A stretch of DNA of 64,000 nucleotides from Alkalihalobacterium chitinilyticum. GTDB lineage: Bacteria > Bacillota > Bacilli > Bacillales > Bacillaceae_F. Below, piece after piece: positions 63,687 through 64,000 of this stretch. Numbering within the stretch: position 1 is the first letter of the stretch; every line of letters begins with the position of its first letter. The notes beneath the pieces were generated by a model, which was given only the letters and a program-made list of their open reading frames with translations, was not told the DNA's origin and ran no database searches. Position numbers and translations under genes: made by a program. The DNA is taken from contig NZ_JAOTPO010000005.1 of the NCBI RefSeq assembly GCF_029028005.1, positions 124,001 to 188,000 of the forward strand, written 5' to 3'.

Positions 63687-63980
63687 TTAATGTAACACAT
63701 TTCTTCTTCTCTTGTTGATGAGTTCTAGCACCAAGGCAACGATTAAGGAAGTACAGCATGAAATGGCAAGAAAAATGATGATAATCATATCATTAATTCC
63801 TTCAAATCCTGTTGAAATGAACTGTAATTTGATCGAGTAAAATGCAATACCGACTGCTGATGCAATTGCAGGTATGTATTTTAACAGTCTATTAGATTGA
63901 TTTTGCTCGATTTTATACACCAGCCAGGAAAAACAACCTATTAATGAAAGCCCATAAAGTAATGTTAATTGAGATGCCAC
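63687..63980 (-). CDS. Small membrane protein, unknown function
   Basis: A 97-aa protein with three hydrophobic segments (LTLLYGLSLIGCFSWLVY, YIPAIASAVGIAFYSI, MIIIIFLAISCCTSLIVALV) and a basic tail KRRRNVLH. It resembles small YesK-like membrane proteins only in design. It starts at GTG 63980 (SD AAAGAGG). Confidence 0.6.
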   Translation of the reverse strand: MASQLTLLYGLSLIGCFSWLVYKIEQNQSNRLLKYIPAIASAVGIAFYSIKLQFISTGFEGINDMIIIIFLAISCCTSLIVALVLELINKRRRNVLH

Positions 63981-64000
63981 TTTTATACCTCTTTTACAAG

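Overview
The window is chromosomal DNA of an endospore-forming, low-GC Gram-positive bacterium of the Bacillaceae. It carries a complete gerPA-gerPF spore germination operon, a cwlC-type mother-cell amidase behind a sigma-K-like promoter, the Bacillus gene order yneT-parE-parC, an AsnO-type asparagine synthase, pepV, a YkhA-type thioesterase and Bacillus-style SD sequences and terminators. Many genes start at TTG. No rRNA, tRNA, complete insertion sequence or CRISPR array was seen. The genus cannot be fixed from this window.

Layout. 181-3761: heterodimeric ABC exporter. 3954-4061: remnant of an EthD-like gene. 4264-8929: three-gene cassette of unknown function, comprising a propeller-like protein, a Ycf46-type AAA+ ATPase, and a protein with a nuclease-like centre and a glycine-zipper membrane tail. 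This is the best candidate here for an undescribed system. 9504-11502: gerP operon with sigma-K-like promoters before gerPA and gerPF. 11541-13278: Hsp20-like protein and a second glycine-zipper protein. 13450-15287: SDR and amidohydrolase. 15584-19020: fixABCX-type electron-transfer operon. 19313-22587: methyltransferase, a small unknown protein with a cre-like site upstream, PAP2 phosphatase and SRAP peptidase. 22671-23056: strongly structured minus-strand noncoding RNA, possibly 6S-like. 23209-26913: secreted propeller protein, two paralogous tiny basic proteins, membrane proteins. 27094-32327: yneT, parE, parC.

32622-36250: small unknown proteins, a solo LAGLIDADG protein behind a LexA-like box, and a tryptophanase/tyrosine phenol-lyase family enzyme. 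36498-44268: membrane-anchored esterase, hybrid histidine kinase, LuxR regulator divergent from an aldehyde dehydrogenase/iron alcohol dehydrogenase operon. 44386-50184: asnO, nucleoside hydrolase, cwlC, VbhA-like small protein, HAD phosphatase, thioesterase. 50387-55365: pepV, TspO-like protein, unknown membrane protein, and an OFA-type MFS transporter behind a leader with a terminator. 55521-59581: di-heme cytochrome c, alpha/beta hydrolase, CapA-like lipoprotein. 59768-60393: WYL-like and YolD-like genes diverging from one LexA-like box. 60520-63980: His/Met-rich repeat protein, MarR regulator, azoreductase and small flavoprotein behind three copies of a 14-bp dyad, then two small minus-strand genes.

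Recurring themes are sporulation (gerP, cwlC), SOS control (LexA-like boxes before the LAGLIDADG gene, the WYL/YolD pair and, weakly, parE), and redox or aldehyde/quinone stress. All functional calls rest on reading the translated sequence; no database search was run.
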